The position numbers and the translations under genes were made by a program. 64,000 nt of DNA from Eonycteris spelaea (lineage: Eukaryota > Chordata > Mammalia > Chiroptera > Pteropodidae): NCBI GenBank assembly GCA_003508835.1, contig PUFA01000077.1, positions 6,152,001 to 6,216,000 of the forward strand. Reading direction: 5' to 3'. Positions within the stretch are counted from its first letter, which is position 1. Every line of letters begins with the position of its first letter. A model generated the notes under the pieces. It was not told the origin of the DNA. It was given only the letters and a program-made list of their open reading frames with translations, and searched no databases. This document shows, piece by piece, positions 60,791 to 64,000 of the stretch.

Positions 60791-61249
60791 AAGTGGTAGC
60801 CTTAGAAACTGTGGACCATGAACTGAAAACCGTTTTACTGTTTGTTTCAGACAATTCAATAAAAATAAAACAATCCCCATGATTTCTTTTAAACAACAGT
60901 ACATTTATTTCAGTAAGAAAGAAGCAGTTTAAAAAGAAGTACAGAATGTTCATCTTCTTTCCCATTCTGACTACTGCCTGAGAAATTCAGTCCCTTAAGG
61001 GACCTAATATTTTCAACCAGGGTTTACTGTTGATAGTAATTTAAGAAATAGTTTAGTCTTTTAAACATCTGCTTTGCTAAAAATGGTATTCCATAAAAGC
61101 CTTTGCAAAAGGTCTTCAAGTTGTATGTTTATTGAAGAGATGGTACATAAATTAGCATTTTTTTTTCTTCTATCAACTAAGCCAAAGGAGCGGTTATCTT
61201 TAGTTCTGTTTTTGATCATTTTACAGGCTGTAAAATTTATTATGGAACA

Positions 61250-62045
61250 TCATTCATTCATTGTCTCAACAGGGATACGTCACACCCTTGCTATGTTTCT
61301 GGTACTCTTCTAAGGCAGCTTGGGAAACACAAAGACGAACATTTACTCCCAGGGAGTATATAAGGCCATAGGAAGAGAGAGACATAAACATGGATTCCTA
61401 AAACTGGGGCATATGCAATGATAGAGATTTGCATAGGGATTGTTAGGACACCCATGAAGATCGGGCACCTAACCCTACCTGGCTGGAATGTCAGGCGAGG
61501 CTTCCTAGAGGTGCTCTTGTGCTGGGTCTTAAAGGATGAGTAGGAACTGATGAAACACATGGAGGTAAAGGTGGGAGTGGCTTGGGCTTCCAGGTGGAGG
61601 AATCAGTATAACAACGACAAGAAGGAGCAGCATGGGGTGCGGTGAAGGACTGAGTGTGAGGCTGGGAGTGAGGAGCAGGGGGCGCAGATTGCAGAGGGCT
61701 CTGTGGGACCTGTCAGAAAGCCTGGGCTTTTTCGGGAAGTGATGGGAGCCGTGGAAGAGCTGTAAGTAGGGGAGTGACATGAGTAGATTGAGTTGTAGGT
61801 AGGTATCCTTGCAGGGGGAAGGGACAGATGGAAGAGATACATGGCAGGAGACGGGGGACAAGTTAGGGGGAGGCCACTGTTTTCAGGGAGCAGAGATGAG
61901 CACCAGAACCAGGAGAGAGGTAGCCGGGAAGGTGAGGCGGGAATGAACTTGAGACGCGTGGGAGGCAAACGCTGCAGGACTTGGTGTTGATCGGATGCAA
62001 GGGACGAAGAAAGGGAAGTGCCCAAGAAGGCTTCTAAGATTCTAG
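61250..62045. mobile_element. Longest copy of an unnamed ancient mammalian repeat
   Basis: The order is CATTCATTCATTGTCTCAAC, TTTACTCCCAGGGAGTATAT, AGGCTTCCTAGAGGTGCTCT, GATTGCAGAGGGCTCTGTGG, GTAGGGGAGTGACATGAGTA and GACTTGGTGTTGATCGGATG. Shorter copies lie elsewhere in the window. Antisense frames of 110 and 140 codons are shadows of repeat sequence. Confidence 0.55.
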
Positions 62046-62539
62046 TTTAAATGAAAGAAGAGACGAATGAGTGAATGGAAAACTGAGGACTGGAGTCTCT
62101 TGTTATGAGACCTTACTTTCACTGATTTTAGGGCCAAGAACAAAACAAACTCTGTGTTTCTTCTGCCTGGGGAGAGATTGCCTGTGTTGTTGACAGGACT
62201 TCCTCCTAATTGCCCAGGCCTGCCCTGCAAGGAGGAAGGAACTCCTTTTGGGACATGTTCAGAAGGGATCTTCTCTTTTTGTCCTCACTTGTCTGACCTA
62301 TCTTGAATAAGATGGTTTTTCTCCTTCGATGGTTATAGCACACAGTCCTGTACCACGAAATGAAATGTCCCATTTTCACATACCTTAAAAAATCTTATAA
62401 ATATATATAGTGTATTTCTCACTACATATCAGGTACAACAAACTTTGTTTTAAACAAATAATCAAAGAATGAAATTTCCTAAAACTAACAAATGAATGAG
62501 CAATGGGAATGTGCTGAAAATTTGTTATGTATATAATCG

Positions 62540-62985
62540 TCCAGTCAGTACTGCCGGCTGTCCCCTGATTCAGGTGGATGCCTTATCGTATCTTGATGGG
62601 AGGTCATTCTTATTTCGAAACACAGGCCCTAAAAGGACCAGATCTCACTCCCTGCTGTGGTCCATCCAGGGATGGCACAAAGTGACTTAGGCTTGAGGGG
62701 TCACAAACTCTCCTGGGGAGTGATCGAAGGAGGTAAGTAGTTCCTTGCTGGAAGGCGTCCTGGCCAGAATTGTTGGAGGATGCTGATCCCGAATGGTCCC
62801 TGCTGCAGCGGCTTTGCCATGGTCCTTGCTGTCTGGTATTCTTGGGGGTCTCTCAGTTCCCACACCTGTTTCTTTAGCCTCTTGATGATGCTGTGGACCC
62901 TGACATCTTCCAATAAAACTTTTGTGCTTAGGAGAGTCAAAGCTGATTTCTGTTGCTTGCAAACGACAATCCTGACAGTGTGGAA
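62540..62985 (+). mobile_element. Possible old LTR fragment
   Basis: The stretch ends with an AATAAA-containing segment and CTGTTGCTTGCAAACGACAA, resembling the TTGCTTGCAACCAAA ends of old mammalian LTRs. Minus-strand frames of 101 and 125 codons here match no family I know. The assignment is tentative. Confidence 0.3.
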
Positions 62986-63471
62986 CTTCCATGTAGGAGA
63001 CGTATTTAGAGACTGGGTCACGTACAAATACGCACTCTGTCCTCCACCTATCACTCTGCTAAGCCCCTGCAGTCTCATGTGCTTATGTGTGCATCCGGGC
63101 CACGGGTTGAATTAGACCAGAGAGGATGATTTGTAAGTATTAGGACTTACCAAAGAAATCACCTGCTGAGAAGACTGGACTCAAGCCCAGACAGGGGATT
63201 TGAGCTTGCACAAAACTGGCAGATTTAGGCATATTGAGACAGAAAAGAATGTCAAGCTGTCCATGTGTGAAAGTAAAAGATGAGGAATTGAAAAGCTTAG
63301 AGCTATAGATTTTTCTAATAAATCCATGTCATGAGTATCACCAGGGCAGCAAGGCTGTGCCCAAAGTTCCACTGGTGATAGTTTATAAATTTCCCTAAGG
63401 TACCCATTTGGTTATAAACTGTTTCTAAAACCGATGCTTCAGATGTAGAATTTAGCTTGAAGGCAGGATGA

Positions 63472-63485
63472 AGGGAGTAACATTT
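63472..63485. repeat. Left target-site duplication of the full-length SINE
   Basis: AGGGAGTAACATTT is repeated exactly at 63698-63711. Confidence 0.88.
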
Positions 63486-63697
63486 TTTTTTTTTTAGGTG
63501 AGATAACCCTTGGTTGACCTCACAGATTGCAAGGACCTTGTCAAGCTTACAATCCCTTATTTTTTTTTTTTTTTTTATGCCTTCAGCACCCGGTCTTCCT
63601 AGGTGGTCTCTCATCCAAGTTCTAATCAGACCCAACCCTGCTTAGCTTCCAAGATCAGACAGGATTGGACTTGTTCAGGGTGGCCTGGCCATAGACT
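63486..63697 (-). mobile_element. Full-length 5S rRNA-derived SINE (Meg-R-like)
   Basis: Read on the minus strand, the element starts GTCTATGGCCAGGCCACCCT, close to the first bases of vertebrate 5S rRNA. It continues through the internal promoter: box A GAAGCTAAGCAGGGT and the box C region TTGGATGAGAGACCACC. An A-run then separates this head from a non-5S tail containing TCTGTGAGGTCAACCAAGGG, and the element ends in poly-A. Perfect 14-base direct repeats AGGGAGTAACATTT flank it at 63472-63485 and 63698-63711, the mark of L1-type retroposition. Head-plus-tail organisation matches the 5S-derived SINEs described in fruit bats; the exact subfamily is not determined. It inserted at the edge of an older MIR. 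Confidence 0.9.
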
Positions 63698-63711
63698 AGG
63701 GAGTAACATTT
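63698..63711. repeat. Right target-site duplication of the full-length SINE
   Basis: This is an exact copy of 63472-63485. It overlaps the start of the MIR that follows. Confidence 0.88.
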
Positions 63712-63930
63712 ATTGAGTGCCTATCATGGGCTTGACTTTTATCTCCATTGGTTTATTTATCGCCCCACCCTCACCCCGACCCCACCCCTACATAGTGGGT
63801 ATAATATTCTCATTTTTTTCACAAAGCAACTGCATAGTTGGAATCACACAGCTCACAAGTGGCAGAGAATTTGAATCCAGGACTTTTGACTCCAAACCTT
63901 GGGCTCTTTCCATGACATCCATTCTGCCTC
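63705..63930 (-). mobile_element. MIR SINE, antisense, hit by the 5S-SINE
   Basis: AACATTTATTGAGTGCCTAT, GAATCACACAGCTCACAAGT and GGGCTCTTTCCATGACATCC match reversed MIR. The SINE's target-site duplication lies in its first bases. Confidence 0.65.
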
Positions 63931-64000
63931 CCGAAGTTTACATGAGGGCAACAGGGAAAATGGGGACAGAGAGCGTGGACTGCTAGACCTTAGGAAGCAA

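Larger units (their letters stand above)
55931..64000. other. Intergenic region upstream of FBXO32
   Basis: No coding gene was found. Beyond the listed MIR, L2, LTR and SINE copies, the stretch 58640-60700 is AT-rich and looks repeat-poor. In human the next gene on this side is KLHL38; none of it is visible here. Confidence 0.65.

Noticed and set aside
61529..62025. Minus-strand frames of 110 and 140 codons
   Set aside because: They are antisense to a dispersed ancient repeat.
1..64000. CRISPR arrays, bacterial operons, prophage or intact retroviral genes
   Set aside because: Base composition, spliced gene structure and repeats are those of a mammal. No regular spacer array was seen, and the only retrovirus-like material is LTR sequence without internal coding regions.

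Overview
This window is a stretch of mammalian nuclear genome holding one protein-coding gene. FBXO32 (atrogin-1/MAFbx, the muscle-atrophy F-box E3 ligase subunit) lies complete on the minus strand, start codon at 54955 and stop at 26392. Nine coding exons with GT-AG junctions rebuild an uninterrupted 355-residue protein. The order on the minus strand is CpG-island promoter (about 54130-55930), exon 1 (54840-54955), eight introns, exon 9 (26392-26481), and a probable 5.3 kb 3'UTR ending near 21130. I saw no second protein-coding gene, rRNA, tRNA or CRISPR locus.

The likely source is a fruit bat (Pteropodidae). Two SINE copies (33254-33434 and 63486-63697) have heads derived from 5S rRNA, and each is flanked by perfect target-site duplications of 16 and 14 bp. 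SINEs of this kind (Meg-R type) are known from megabats. This assignment is an inference from repeat type, not from a database match. The other repeats (MIR, L2, L1M, MaLR/ERVL-type LTRs, a Tigger-like DNA element, a Charlie-like hAT fragment) are general eutherian or laurasiatherian material.

Layout: 1-21129 is intergenic DNA downstream of FBXO32, rich in L1 3' ends, LTRs and MIRs, including a three-layer nest at 13300-14264 (LTR interrupted by L1, itself interrupted by a Tigger-like element). 21130-26391 is the probable FBXO32 3'UTR. 26392-54955 is the FBXO32 coding interval; its largest introns are intron 4 (11.7 kb), intron 1 (5.8 kb) and intron 6 (5.8 kb, which carries a 5S-SINE). 54956-55360 is the predicted 5'UTR and core promoter, with a TATA-like box and FoxO-, E-box-, ETS- and C/EBP-like sites. 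55360-64000 is upstream intergenic DNA with MIR/L2/LTR fragments and the full-length 5S-SINE.

I found no convincing new biological system. The points most worth a second look are the 5S-derived SINEs, three clustered changes in the FBXO32 F-box relative to remembered human and mouse proteins, the compact promoter site cluster, the nested transposon locus, a degenerate minisatellite in intron 4, and two long sense-strand frames in the 3'UTR.
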